Source of the DNA: Actinomycetes bacterium
GTDB lineage: Bacteria > Actinomycetota > Acidimicrobiia > Acidimicrobiales > Acidimicrobiaceae
Direction of reading: 5' to 3'
NCBI GenBank assembly: GCA_021819725.1
Contig: JAKAQR010000007.1
Coordinates: 73,504-137,503, forward strand
DNA length: 64,000 nt
The notes beneath the pieces were generated by a model. That model made no database searches and was not told the DNA's origin. It worked only from the letters and a program-made list of their open reading frames with translations. Each line of letters begins with the position of its first letter. Within the stretch, counting starts at the first letter, position 1. The translations under genes were made by a program, and so were the position numbers. Positions 55,902 to 64,000 of the stretch are shown here, in pieces.

Positions 55902-56112
55902 CTCTGTCAGTGTAGGGTGGAGCGCTCCTTCTTGGGCGTAGACCTCTCCATCGACTACGGTATGCAGACCCGGAATCGCTGAGTCTACGCTTCTCCCACG
56001 ACGCTACCCCCACCCATGGATCGGTGCTCATCAAACCTGGTTGGTTCATCAACCTAGGCGACCACCAACTGACAATTGGCCGTGAAGGATCTGGGGAGGT
56101 AAGGGCGGACAG

Positions 56113-57111
56113 CTAATCGACGATAGCGGCTCCGGCCGCCGGATCCATCTTGCCATTCGTTGTGCGCGCAGCAGCAACCTTGGGCACGTTCTTGTTCCCT
56201 GTAGGCGGTTGCGTGATCTCCATTGCGTTGCGAGTCGCTTGCCCCATGGTCGCGAGTAGACCCGTCAGCTCGGCGGGGATGACGAACTTGGTGGACGGCG
56301 ATTGAGCGAGTTGGCGTAGCGTCTCAAGATACTGGAGCGTCAAAACGTTGGCGTCGGATCGCGAAGCATTGGTGTTGACCGCCTCCAGGGCATCAGAGAG
56401 ACCCTGAGCCCGCAACTTAGCCGACTCTCGTTCAGCCTCTGCCGCTAGGATCGTTGCCTGCTTCTGCCCTTCGGCGGCGAGCACGGAGGCTTGCTTCTGC
56501 CCCTCGGCGACGGTGATGGCAGCCTGTTTTTGCCCCTCAGACTCGGTGACCACTGCTCGTCGGGTCCGTTCTGCTGACATTTGACGAGTCATCGCATCCT
56601 GCACCGCCGGAGGAGGATTGATCTCACGGACCTCGACGTTGGAGACCTTGACGCCCCATCGTTCGGTGACTTCATCGAGTCGTAGGCGCAGCAGCGAATT
56701 CATATCCTCACGGCGGGAGAGAACATCGTCGAGTGACATGTCGCCAACGACACTGCGCAGCGTCGTAGCGGCCACATTGAGAGCAGCTCCTGAGAAGTTC
56801 TGGACAGCGACGACCGATTGTACCGGATCGACCACTTGATAGAACATGATGAAGTCGATCGAGATCGGGGCGTTGTCCTTGGTGATGGCTGTCTGATGGG
56901 GGATTTCGAAGTACTGCTCACGAAGATCGACGAGATTTAAGCGATCGATAACTGGGTTGATCAGGAGCAACCCTGGACCCTTGGAACCGATCGAACGACC
57001 GAGTCGAAAGATCACCACTCGCTGATACTCCTTCAGAATCTTGATCGTCCTGGTGAGGACGAGGAGGAGAATGACCAGAACAATCAGGATGATGATGCCT
57101 GCAGTAATCAT
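56113..57111 (-). CDS. SPFH/band 7 protein (slipin/stomatin-like)
   Basis: A 332-residue membrane-microdomain protein. A single N-terminal membrane helix (1-21), then the band 7 domain (VVIFRLGRSIGSKGPGLLLI to VREINPPPAVQDAM) and a long Ala/Glu/Gln helix with a repeated EGQKQA unit, predicted to form coiled-coil oligomers. Slipins pair with NfeD proteins in bacteria, and the NfeD gene overlaps its start by 4 bp. The proline- and asparagine-rich tail (TQPPTGNKNVPKV) is low complexity. Precise role unknown; membrane organisation or quality control is typical. Confidence 0.93.
   Translation of the reverse strand: MITAGIIILIVLVILLLVLTRTIKILKEYQRVVIFRLGRSIGSKGPGLLLINPVIDRLNLVDLREQYFEIPHQTAITKDNAPISIDFIMFYQVVDPVQSVVAVQNFSGAALNVAATTLRSVVGDMSLDDVLSRREDMNSLLRLRLDEVTERWGVKVSNVEVREINPPPAVQDAMTRQMSAERTRRAVVTESEGQKQAAITVAEGQKQASVLAAEGQKQATILAAEAERESAKLRAQGLSDALEAVNTNASRSDANVLTLQYLETLRQLAQSPSTKFVIPAELTGLLATMGQATRNAMEITQPPTGNKNVPKVAAARTTNGKMDPAAGAAIVD
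56440..56544 (-). repeat. Three-unit 33-bp repeat in the slipin coiled coil
   Basis: Residues 190-224 contain three close copies of an 11-residue unit, [SA]EGQKQA[AST][IV].. , followed by a diverged AEAERESAKLR unit. The DNA repeats have diverged at third positions, so the similarity is kept at protein level. Eleven-residue periodicity is common in stomatin coiled coils. Confidence 0.8.
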
Positions 57112-57593
57112 GATGTTTCCTTTCGATTTGCCCCCTGGGGGGCCTCTGGGATGACGTGCAGCTTGAGGCCGTCGATCCGGGTCACGAAGACGGTAGTTCC
57201 GATCTCGATAGGATCGTCAGAATCATTCTCAGCGGACCAACCCTTACCAGCGATTTGGATGGTTCCAATCGGGTCGAGCCGAGAGGTGGCGACTCCCGCG
57301 GAGTCAAGCAGCTTTACCAATCCTGGGACAGCCTCTTTCGAATGGTACTGCGTTGTCCGCAGGCCCCGAACCCCGGCCAACCCGACGGCGATGACGGCCA
57401 CAAAGAGCAGGACCACCAAACTCCATAGGATGGCTGCCAGCGACGAGTGTGAGTGGCTCAACATGAGGGTAAGCAGCACACCGGCACCCATGCCAATGGA
57501 TGCGGTGACGATCGATCCATGAGGCCCAACGTGCATGCCGACTAGGACAAGCAACCCGACGGCGATGACGACTACGATGACAGTGACAACCAT
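57108..57593 (-). CDS. NfeD-like protein
   Basis: A 161-residue membrane protein with four hydrophobic helices (VVTVIVVVIAVGLLVLVGM, SIGMGAGVLLTLML, AAILWSLVVLLFVAVIAVGL) and a C-terminal OB-fold domain (GTIQIAGKGWSAENDSDDPI, GTTVFVTRIDGLKLHVIPE), the short NfeD form without protease. Its OB fold usually contacts the partner slipin, encoded with a 4-bp overlap. ATG 57593 follows GAGGTTCT; the frame extends to 57617. Confidence 0.88.
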   Translation of the reverse strand: MVVTVIVVVIAVGLLVLVGMHVGPHGSIVTASIGMGAGVLLTLMLSHSHSSLAAILWSLVVLLFVAVIAVGLAGVRGLRTTQYHSKEAVPGLVKLLDSAGVATSRLDPIGTIQIAGKGWSAENDSDDPIEIGTTVFVTRIDGLKLHVIPEAPQGANRKETS

Positions 57594-57762
57594 AGAACCT
57601 CGATCTACTTGACTCATAGTTTACCACAGGCACAAATCTATGTTGAGTCAACGTGAGTGGGTGGAGGTTGCTTGCGCTCGCGATCCGATCGGGATCGCCA
57701 ACGGGCCTGGTGACTCCTCTTCGTTTGACGGGCCGCACTCGCTCGCGGGACAGTGGTCGATG

Positions 57763-57828
57763 CGGATGCGAAGGGCACGCAACGGATGCGAACAAAACAG
57801 CTATTGGCGAGTCTTTTTGCCCTTCGCA
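57763..57828 (+). promoter_or_regulatory. Direct and inverted repeats upstream of the cox operon
   Basis: CGGATGCGAA occurs at 57763-57772 and again at 57783-57792, exactly 20 bp apart (two helical turns), with a weaker CGGATTCG at 57841-57848. Overlapping this, TGCGAAGGGC at 57767-57776 and its perfect complement GCCCTTCGCA at 57819-57828 form a 10-bp inverted repeat. The layout suits binding of a dimeric activator or a folded leader RNA. Which one is used is unknown. Confidence 0.5.
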
Positions 57829-57936
57829 AGGTACGGGCTCCGGATTCGTGCTAACTTCGATTTGGTAGGCAGAGTCTGGTCGGCACGGATGTGCCTGCTC
57901 GACTGCACGACGAAATCCCGGCGAAGGAGGAGATGA

Positions 57937-58410
57937 GTGCGCGTAGCAGTAACGGTAAACGAACAACAGAGGGTGGCTGACGTCGAACCCAGGACGCTTT
58001 TGGTTCACCTCCTGCGAGAGGATTTTGGATTGACGGGCACCAACGTTGGCTGTGACACCTCGTCCTGCGGAGCTTGTACGGTGCTGCTCGATGGTGAATC
58101 GGTCAAATCCTGCACGGTTTTGGCGGCCCAGGCTGATGGACGACGGGTAACGACCATTGAAGGGTTGGCCGCTGCTGATGGCACACTCCATCCACTTCAG
58201 CGGGCTTTTCAGGAAAACCATGCCCTCCAGTGTGGTTACTGCACTCCTGGAATGGTCATGGTCTCGATGTCCATCTTGGCTGAGAACGACACCCTCGATG
58301 AGGCGACGGTGCGTGAGGGGCTCGAGGGGAACCTCTGTCGTTGCACCGGCTACCACAACATTGTGAAGGCGGTACTCGCCGCTAAAGAAGAGATGGGGGC
58401 ACAAGCATGA
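57937..58410 (+). CDS. coxS: CO dehydrogenase-type small subunit, [2Fe-2S] protein
   Basis: Iron-sulphur subunit of a xanthine oxidase-family molybdenum hydroxylase, 157 residues. The plant-type cluster ligands are C39, C44, C47 and C59 ([17 protein letters not shown]). The C-terminal cluster ligands are C99, C102 (QCGYCTPGM), C134 and C136 (NLCRCTGYH). It passes electrons from the Mo site to FAD. GTG 57937 has AAGGAGGAG upstream. It overlaps coxL by 4 bp; the S-L-M order is that of form II systems. Confidence 0.95.
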   Translation: MRVAVTVNEQQRVADVEPRTLLVHLLREDFGLTGTNVGCDTSSCGACTVLLDGESVKSCTVLAAQADGRRVTTIEGLAAADGTLHPLQRAFQENHALQCGYCTPGMVMVSMSILAENDTLDEATVREGLEGNLCRCTGYHNIVKAVLAAKEEMGAQA

Positions 58411-60785
58411 CGATGACTGATCCAACCCAACAGGAGCACATCATTGGCAAGCGTCGGGTTCGTCGAGAGGATCCCGAGCTTCTCTCCGGTGAGAAGCATT
58501 TCGCTGATGATCTGGTGATTCCAGGGGCTCTCCACCTTGTCCTCGTTCGTTCGCCGCATGCGCATGCTCGTATCCGCGCGATCGATGCTAGTACCGCGCA
58601 AGCGATGCCAGGGGTTGTCGGGATCTATACTGGCGAGGATCTACAGGCGGAGTGGGCCGCTCCAATGCCGTGTGCCTGGCCCGTTACCCCAGAGATGAAG
58701 AGTCCAGCGCACTATCCACTGGCGAAGGAGTATGTGCACTACGCAGGTGAAGGTGTCGTCGCGGTGGTCGCACGTTCGCAGGTCGAAGCGGTCGATGCCG
58801 CGGGCGCCGTGATCGTGGAGTACGAGGAGTTGGTCCCGGTGCTCGATCTCGAGGACGCGGTGAAGGATGCAACGTTGGCACATGAGGAGCTTGAGAGCAA
58901 CGCAAGTTTTGTGTGGGCGTTGGAACCAAATCCCGAGGCGGTTGATGCGGCCTTTCGGGAGGCCGCCGTCACCGTAAGTGAGCGCTATGTGCAACAGCGT
59001 CTCATCCCCGCTGCCATGGAGCCGAGGGCTATGGTGGTCGTCCCCTCTCCAATGGGGGGTGATTTCACGGTCTACTCATCGACACAGATCCCTCACGTTC
59101 TGCGCGTGATGTTGGCGCTCACCGCTGGGATCTCTGAGACCAAGCTTCGTGTGGTGGCTCCTGCGGTTGGAGGTGGTTTCGGGTCAAAACTGGATGTCTA
59201 TGCTGAGGAGCTTTTGTGTCTGGCGCTTGCGCGTCGTCTGCGCCAGCCAGTTCGCTTCACCGAAGAGCGAGGCGAAGGCACGATGGCGACTATCCATGGT
59301 CGCGGCCAGGTCCAGTACATGGAGCTGGCCGCGGATGCCGAGGGCAAGGTGACTGCGATTCGCGTCAAGCTCCTCGCAGACATGGGTGCCTACCTGCAGC
59401 TGGTTACGCCTGGCGTTCCTCTTCTTGGTGCGTTCCTCTATCACGGCGTCTATGACGTCGGTGCCTACTCGTTCACCTGCACCGGCTTGTTTACGAACAA
59501 GACGCCGACCGATGCCTATCGTGGTGCTGGACGTCCTGAGGCCACCTACGCGATTGAGCGAGCGATGGATTCTCTGGCCCGCAAGCTCGAGATGGACCCG
59601 GCTGAACTGCGACGTCGGAACTTCATCGCTGCGGAGAAGTTCCCCTATGAGTCCGTGGCGGGACTGGTGTTCGATTCCGGATCGTACGAGGAGAATCTTG
59701 CGAAAGCACTTGACACGGCTGGGTATACGCAGCTGCGCCAGGAACAGCAACAGCGCCGCAAGGCTCACCATCCACGCCGACTCGGTATCGGTGTTTCGTG
59801 CTATGTCGAGATGTGTGGACTCGCTCCATCTCGTGTACTCGCGAGTCTCAATTACGGAGCCGGAGGCTGGGAGGCGGCGACTGTTCGCATCTTGCCGACC
59901 TCGAAGGTGCAGGTAGTCACCGGTACGGCTCCTCACGGCCAGGGGCACGAGACGAGCTGGTCGATGATCGTGGCGGACAAGCTTGGAATCTCGCCTGACG
60001 ATGTGGAGGTACTGCACTCCGACACCTCGATCGCGCCCTATGGGATGGATACCTACGGCAGTCGCTCGCTCTCGGTCGGAGGGACGGCGGTGTACTTGGC
60101 GACGGAGCGAGTCATTGAGAAGGCGATGAAGATTGCGGCGCATCAGATGGAGGTTGCCGAAGAGGATCTTGAATATGTTGGGGCGACGTTCCGTGTGAAG
60201 GGATCGCCGGAGCAGCAGCTACCCCTCGCAGCGATCGCCTTCGAGGCATTCACAGCCCACAATCTGCCCGAAGGGGTTGAGCCGAACCTGGAGGCGTCCA
60301 TCAGTTGGGATCCTCCGAACTTTACTTTCCCAAACGGCACCCACATCGCGGTGGTGGAGGTCGACGAGGAGACCGGTCGGGTTGAACTCATCCGCTACAT
60401 TGCGGTCGACGATTGCGGAAATCAGGTTAACCCCCTGATTGTGGAGGGACAGATCCATGGCGGCATCACCCAGGGCGTCGCACAGGCGTTGTATGAGGAG
60501 GCGCTCTATGATGGATCGGGGCAGCTTCTCAACGCGTCACTCGCCGATTATCTGGTCCCGTCTGCCTGCGAGATGCCGAGCTTTGAACTCGCCTCAACGG
60601 TGACACCATCGCCGACCAACCCGCTTGGAGTCAAGGGCGTTGGGGAGGCCGGTACGATTGGTTCGGCACCAGCGGTGATCAATGCGGTGGTGGACGCCTT
60701 GTCGGACCTCGGGGTCACCGATTGTCCGATGCCGGCGACTCCAGAGCGGGTCTATCGGTTGATCCAACAGGCAATGTCTAAGTAA
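58407..60785 (+). CDS. coxL: Form II carbon monoxide dehydrogenase-type large subunit
   Basis: Molybdopterin cytosine dinucleotide-binding catalytic subunit, 792 residues. The active-site loop is AYRGAGR (370-376), the form II motif; form I enzymes proven for fast CO oxidation have AYxCSFR. Also present are [62 protein letters not shown] and the catalytic-glutamate region [16 protein letters not shown]. Form II enzymes may oxidise CO slowly or act on other aldehydes or heterocycles, so the substrate is uncertain. Accessory genes follow. Confidence 0.93.
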   Translation: MTMTDPTQQEHIIGKRRVRREDPELLSGEKHFADDLVIPGALHLVLVRSPHAHARIRAIDASTAQAMPGVVGIYTGEDLQAEWAAPMPCAWPVTPEMKSPAHYPLAKEYVHYAGEGVVAVVARSQVEAVDAAGAVIVEYEELVPVLDLEDAVKDATLAHEELESNASFVWALEPNPEAVDAAFREAAVTVSERYVQQRLIPAAMEPRAMVVVPSPMGGDFTVYSSTQIPHVLRVMLALTAGISETKLRVVAPAVGGGFGSKLDVYAEELLCLALARRLRQPVRFTEERGEGTMATIHGRGQVQYMELAADAEGKVTAIRVKLLADMGAYLQLVTPGVPLLGAFLYHGVYDVGAYSFTCTGLFTNKTPTDAYRGAGRPEATYAIERAMDSLARKLEMDPAELRRRNFIAAEKFPYESVAGLVFDSGSYEENLAKALDTAGYTQLRQEQQQRRKAHHPRRLGIGVSCYVEMCGLAPSRVLASLNYGAGGWEAATVRILPTSKVQVVTGTAPHGQGHETSWSMIVADKLGISPDDVEVLHSDTSIAPYGMDTYGSRSLSVGGTAVYLATERVIEKAMKIAAHQMEVAEEDLEYVGATFRVKGSPEQQLPLAAIAFEAFTAHNLPEGVEPNLEASISWDPPNFTFPNGTHIAVVEVDEETGRVELIRYIAVDDCGNQVNPLIVEGQIHGGITQGVAQALYEEALYDGSGQLLNASLADYLVPSACEMPSFELASTVTPSPTNPLGVKGVGEAGTIGSAPAVINAVVDALSDLGVTDCPMPATPERVYRLIQQAMSK

Positions 60786-60812
60786 GAACGAACACCAACA
60801 GAAGGGATAGAC

Positions 60813-61625
60813 ATGTACCCATCAACTTTCGATTATGCGAGAGCGACAACCGTTGCAGAGGCGATCACGATGCTCGCTGATGATGAGGATGCGAAGGTGC
60901 TCGCAGGAGGTCACTCGTTGTTGCCACTCATGAAGCTAAGGTTGGCTACGCCATCGAAGCTGGTTGACATCGGACGCATCACTGAGCTCTCCTATATTCG
61001 TAAGGATGGCGGTGAGGTGGCGATCGGGTCGCTGACCCGGCATCGCGACGTGGAGACCTCGGAGCTGCTCGCACGGGAGGTTCCTGTTTTGGTCAAGGTA
61101 GCGGGCCAAATCGGTGATCCCTCGGTTCGCCATGTCGGCACGATTGGCGGTTCGACCGCGCACGGAGATGGCGCTGCTGACCTTCCCGCCGCGCTTCTTG
61201 CGCTAGGCGCAACCATGGTGGCCGAGGGCCCATCTGGACGCCGCACGATAGCGGCCGGCGACTTCTTCAAAGGTTTCTTAGAGACGGCGCTGGCGCCGGA
61301 TGAGATTCTGACTGAGATTCGCGTGCCGACCGGCTTTACGAAGTTTGCCTATCAAAAGTTCAATCGGCGTGCCCAGGACTGGGCGATCGTTGGGGTTGTC
61401 GCTGTACGTAATGATCGCACCAACGTTGGCTTTGTCAACATGGGGGCGACCCCCTTGCGTGCGACGGCAGTTGAGGAGCGCCTAGCGGCAGGGGCAAGCC
61501 TTGAGGAGGCCGCTGCGGTGGCCGATGAGGGGACCTCCCCCTCGGCTGACATCAACGCGAGTGTTGAGTACCGACGCCACCTCGCACGGGTTCTGGTGCG
61601 TCGAGCTCTGGTCGAACTTGGCTGA
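60813..61625 (+). CDS. coxM: CO dehydrogenase-type medium subunit, FAD-binding
   Basis: FAD-binding subunit of 270 residues passing electrons from the iron-sulphur subunit to the respiratory chain. It has the two FAD motifs of the family: LAGGHSLLPLMKLRLA near residues 31-46 and the segment HVGTIGGSTAHGDGAADLPA (about 109-128). RRAQDWAIVGVVAVR and a C-terminal helical domain complete the profile. AGAAGGGAT precedes the ATG. It overlaps the MoxR-like gene by 8 bp. Confidence 0.94.
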   Translation: MYPSTFDYARATTVAEAITMLADDEDAKVLAGGHSLLPLMKLRLATPSKLVDIGRITELSYIRKDGGEVAIGSLTRHRDVETSELLAREVPVLVKVAGQIGDPSVRHVGTIGGSTAHGDGAADLPAALLALGATMVAEGPSGRRTIAAGDFFKGFLETALAPDEILTEIRVPTGFTKFAYQKFNRRAQDWAIVGVVAVRNDRTNVGFVNMGATPLRATAVEERLAAGASLEEAAAVADEGTSPSADINASVEYRRHLARVLVRRALVELG

Positions 61626-62550
61626 GTCTCGGACGGATCAACTTGGCGTGGCGACGCCCGAAAAACTGGCGCAAGGGCTGTCGAGCGTCGACTATCTCGC
61701 TGATTTGAAGATCGCGACCGCGTCGTTTTTGGCGTTGGCACTCGAGAAGCCACTGCTGCTTGAGGGGGATGCGGGAGTGGGTAAAACCGAGCTCGCACTG
61801 GCCTTGTCGCGGCTTTTCGGGAGTGATCTCATCCGACTGCAGTGTTATGAGGGGATCGATGCCACCCAGGCCGTCTATGACTGGGACTATGCCAAGCAAC
61901 TCCTGCATCTGCGAGCCACTGAGGCCGTGGGTGTGCAGGCGGATCGCACCTCACTGGAGGCTGAGCTCTATGAGGACCGTTACCTCATCGAGCGACCGTT
62001 GTTGCGATCCCTCGGTTATGCCGATCCAACGCGTCCACCGGTCCTGTTGATCGACGAGTTGGATCGAGCCGATGACGAGTTTGAGGCATTTCTACTGGAA
62101 CTGCTCTCCACCTTTGAAATCACGATTCCAGAACTCGGCACGCGAAGAGCGCTCGTCAAGCCAGTGGTGATTTTGACCTCTAACCGGACTCGTGATCTTC
62201 ACGATGCTCTCAAACGCCGGTGTCTCTACCTCTGGGTAGACCACCCGAGTTTTGAACGTGAAGTTGAGATCATCCGTCTTCGTGTCCCCGAGGCAAGTGC
62301 GTCGCTCGCTGCGCAGATCGGAGCGATCGTTCAAGAGTTCCGGCGTCAGGGACTGGTGAAGCCACCTGGCATTGCCGAGGCGATCGATTGGGCGAGCGCC
62401 TTGACCCGATTGACGGCTGTGGAGGTTACACCGGCATGGCTCGAGATGACCCTCGGCACCGTGATCAAATATCGTGAGGATGAGGAGCGAATCGATTCCG
62501 TTGGTCTGACGACGCTCATCGAGCGGGCATTTGCTCGGTTTGGTGCATGA
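61618..62550 (+). CDS. coxD: MoxR-type AAA+ ATPase (CoxD-like)
   Basis: AAA+ chaperone-like ATPase, about 310 residues, thought to help insert or modify the Mo-Cu/S active site in CO dehydrogenase. Walker A is LLEGDAGVGKTELALAL, Walker B is PVLLIDELDRADDEFEAF, and sensor 1 lies in VKPVVILTSNRTRDLHDALK. The start is unsure: TTG 61618 (overlapping the coxM stop) and GTG 61648 are both possible. The frame open to 61501 runs inside coxM and is not credible. It overlaps the VWA gene by 4 bp, the standard CoxD-CoxE pair. Confidence 0.9.
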   Translation: MAESRTDQLGVATPEKLAQGLSSVDYLADLKIATASFLALALEKPLLLEGDAGVGKTELALALSRLFGSDLIRLQCYEGIDATQAVYDWDYAKQLLHLRATEAVGVQADRTSLEAELYEDRYLIERPLLRSLGYADPTRPPVLLIDELDRADDEFEAFLLELLSTFEITIPELGTRRALVKPVVILTSNRTRDLHDALKRRCLYLWVDHPSFEREVEIIRLRVPEASASLAAQIGAIVQEFRRQGLVKPPGIAEAIDWASALTRLTAVEVTPAWLEMTLGTVIKYREDEERIDSVGLTTLIERAFARFGA

Positions 62551-63671
62551 AGCCTGAGGAGTTAGTGACAGGGTTTGTCGAGCTTCTTCGGGTGCGCGGC
62601 CTGCGAGTTCCTCTGTCGAGTGCACGAGATTTTTTCCAGGCATTGGAAGTGGTTGGCATCAGCGACCCAGCGTACGTGCGGGAGATGGCACGAGCTACGT
62701 TGGTCAAGTCGCACCAGGACGATGAACTCTTCAACCGAGTCTTTGATGAGTATTTTTTTGCTGAAGGAGTCCAAGAGGTGGTGCCGCGACAAGTCACCGT
62801 TGGCTTCGACTCCCAAGAGGCTCCCGAGGGTGAACAGGGAATCGACGATGAGGTTGAACGTGTCGTGCGCTATTCCGCTGCCGAGCGTCTCCGGAGGGTT
62901 GATCTACGGTCGCTGGAGCCTGCGCAACGTCGCGAGGCCTTCGATCTGATCGATCGGTTTCGGTTTGCACCTCCGCTACGCAGGAGCTATCGGCTCGTCA
63001 AGAGTCACAAACCCCAACGGCTTGACCTCGCGCAAACACTGCGCCTAGCCATCGGGACCGATGGCGAGCCAGTGCGTCGCCGCTTCAGAAGCAAGGGATG
63101 GCGATGTCGCCGACTGCTGTTTCTGGTTGATATCTCTGGTTCCATGCACGCCTACGCAGAGGGGCTTTTGCACTTCGCCTGGGCATCCCAACGCGCCTTG
63201 GGGGAGGTTGCTGTCTTTACCCTCGGCACGCGTCTCAACAATATCACCCGTGCCCTTGGCGCGAATGATCCTGACCGAGCGATGGCCAGGGTTTCGGCGG
63301 TGGTGGAGGATTATGCGGGAGGTACCAGACTGGGCGAGTCATTGGCGATGTTTAACACGGAGCACGGGGGAAGAGCGCTAGCACGGGGGGCGATCGTGGT
63401 GGTCTTCTCGGATGGCTGGGATCGTGGTGACCCTCAGGTCATGGAGGAGGCGATGGCACGGTTGTGTCGCCTCGCCAAGACGATTCTTTGGGTGAATCCG
63501 TTGGCGGCAGCGGCGGACTACGCCCCGTTGGCACGAGGGATGGCCACCGCATTGCCGTACATCGACGCCCTTCTCCCTGGTGAGAGCGTACGATCCTTTG
63601 AACATCTCGCGAAAGTAATCTGTAGTGAAGGGGTTCCAACAGTTGTCAGAGCGACACACCATAATGATTAA
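62547..63671 (+). CDS. coxE: VWA domain protein (CoxE-like)
   Basis: A 374-residue partner of the MoxR ATPase. An N-terminal region (VELLRVRGLRVPLSSARDF) leads to a von Willebrand A domain with MIDAS motif FLVDISGSMHAYAEG, then AVFTLGTRLNNITRAL, the second metal-site residue in YAGGTRLGESLAMFN and VVFSDGWDRGDPQ. Such MoxR-VWA pairs mature large metalloenzymes; here the presumed client is the CoxSLM complex. The gene ends 2 bp before an IS607-type recombinase, so any further cox genes (coxF, coxG) would be displaced or absent. Confidence 0.92.
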   Translation: MKPEELVTGFVELLRVRGLRVPLSSARDFFQALEVVGISDPAYVREMARATLVKSHQDDELFNRVFDEYFFAEGVQEVVPRQVTVGFDSQEAPEGEQGIDDEVERVVRYSAAERLRRVDLRSLEPAQRREAFDLIDRFRFAPPLRRSYRLVKSHKPQRLDLAQTLRLAIGTDGEPVRRRFRSKGWRCRRLLFLVDISGSMHAYAEGLLHFAWASQRALGEVAVFTLGTRLNNITRALGANDPDRAMARVSAVVEDYAGGTRLGESLAMFNTEHGGRALARGAIVVVFSDGWDRGDPQVMEEAMARLCRLAKTILWVNPLAAAADYAPLARGMATALPYIDALLPGESVRSFEHLAKVICSEGVPTVVRATHHND

Positions 63672-63673
63672 TA

Positions 63674-64000
63674 ATGAACTCGGCTGATTGGGCGCTCTCC
63701 CAAGATATACGTCCTCAGACGGCGTATAGGTGGTATCGAACAGGGAAGATGCCCGTCCAAGCACCCAAGGCTGGCCAGCTCATCCTGGTCCGAGATTTAG
63801 CATCGGAAGATCCACAACACGGATCGTCACTGGGCTATGCGCGGGTATCCTCCTCTGACCAAAAACAAGACCTAGACAGACAAGTGGCACGAGTACTAGC
63901 TTTCGCTACTGAACATGGGTATTCGGTAGATCGCGTAGTAACCGAAGTTGGCTCCGCTCTCAATGGACATAGACGCAAAGTTTTGTCTTTATTGAGCGAT
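63674..64000 (+). CDS. tnpA: IS607-family serine recombinase, partial (cut by window end)
   Basis: The 109 visible residues show an N-terminal MerR-like winged helix (WALSQDIRPQTAYRWYRTGK, then MPVQAPKAGQLILV). The small serine recombinase catalytic domain follows: GYARVSSSDQKQDLDRQVAR with the catalytic serine in VSSSDQ, then VTEVGSALNGHRRKVLSLL. DNA-binding domain before the catalytic domain is the hallmark of IS607 TnpA. The ATG is 2 bp after the coxE stop. Its base composition is more AT-rich than the cox genes, consistent with an acquired element. The reading frame is intact to the edge. Confidence 0.9.
   Translation, partial: MNSADWALSQDIRPQTAYRWYRTGKMPVQAPKAGQLILVRDLASEDPQHGSSLGYARVSSSDQKQDLDRQVARVLAFATEHGYSVDRVVTEVGSALNGHRRKVLSLLSD
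63674..64000 (+). mobile_element. IS607-like element, left part
   Basis: Defined by the IS607 TnpA gene running off the right edge. These elements have no terminal inverted repeats and make no target duplications, so the exact left end cannot be fixed; it must lie at or shortly after the coxE stop unless coxE's last codons were replaced. A tnpB-type RNA-guided nuclease gene and its guide RNA usually follow tnpA and would be outside this window. Confidence 0.7.

Noticed and set aside
57304..58425. 373-codon minus-strand open frame across nfeD, the intergenic region and coxS
   Set aside because: It runs antisense to coxS and in another frame over nfeD; the product is low-complexity and rich in His, Arg, Ser and Pro.
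58407..60785. Calling the enzyme a true (form I) carbon monoxide dehydrogenase
   Set aside because: The active-site loop is AYRGAGR, not AYxCSFR, so the form I assignment is excluded and CO as substrate stays unproven.

Overview
The window reads as a chromosomal segment of an actinobacterium, most likely a (possibly acidophilic) member of the Acidimicrobiia. That placement is inferred from gene order and protein character, not from a marker-gene search. The backbone argS-lysA-hom-thrC-rho-rpmE-prfA-prmC-sua5-glyA-wecA-atp is the arrangement known from Mycobacterium and Streptomyces. GTG and TTG starts are common. One SOS box has the actinobacterial GAAC-N4-GTTC form, and a form II (AYRGAGR) carbon monoxide dehydrogenase-type cluster is present. 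Base composition looks moderately GC-rich by eye.

Layout. 1-5030: end of a DedA membrane protein, a family 2 glycosyltransferase, murE, a DrrAB-like ABC exporter and tRNA-Arg(CCG). 5172-27564: one long plus-strand run. It covers Arg/Lys/Thr biosynthesis and charging, transcription termination (rho), translation release (prfA, prmC), tRNA threonylcarbamoylation (sua5), glyA, a polyprenyl-phosphate sugar-1-phosphate transferase, the complete F1Fo ATP synthase (two small membrane proteins, then a, c, b, delta, alpha, gamma, beta, epsilon) and a 2H phosphoesterase fusion. 27522-40000: scattered metabolic genes (glpX, B12-dependent acyl-CoA mutase, quinone reductase, fumarase, amino acid permease, split-barrel flavin protein, dienelactone hydrolase, Nudix). 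Among them is a TetR gene divergent from an SOS-box LysM membrane protein. 40164-44839: a tight murA-meaB-enoyl-CoA hydratase-treS operon. 44996-48440: a malyl-CoA lyase-type enzyme and a methylsuccinyl-CoA dehydrogenase-type enzyme, both suggesting an ethylmalonyl-CoA pathway. 48485-55901 (minus): ECF sigma and zinc anti-sigma genes, a hypothetical gene, and an AddA/AddB-like helicase-nuclease pair. 56113-57593 (minus): a slipin/NfeD pair. 57937-63671: coxS-L-M-D-E. 63674-end: start of an IS607-family recombinase cut by the window edge.

How the genes fit together. The first half is growth machinery: cell wall precursor synthesis, translation and the proton-driven ATP synthase. The second half suggests a mixotroph. 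A CO dehydrogenase-like enzyme could feed electrons to respiration, the mutase/MeaB and malyl-CoA lyase/methylsuccinyl-CoA dehydrogenase pieces suggest assimilation of acetyl-CoA or propionyl-CoA, and treS provides trehalose.

Most notable points. MurA has Asp in place of the fosfomycin-target Cys. MurE has DNPG where meso-DAP ligases have DNPR. The ATP synthase delta subunit carries an internal duplication like the mycobacterial b-delta fusion but is encoded separately from b. A LysM membrane protein under a LexA-type box looks like an SOS cell-division inhibitor. Several genes have a -10-like element placed so that their transcripts would be leaderless. The AddA-like helicase seems to have lost its nuclease motif. 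Direct and inverted repeats precede the cox operon. No CRISPR array, rRNA gene or prophage was seen.
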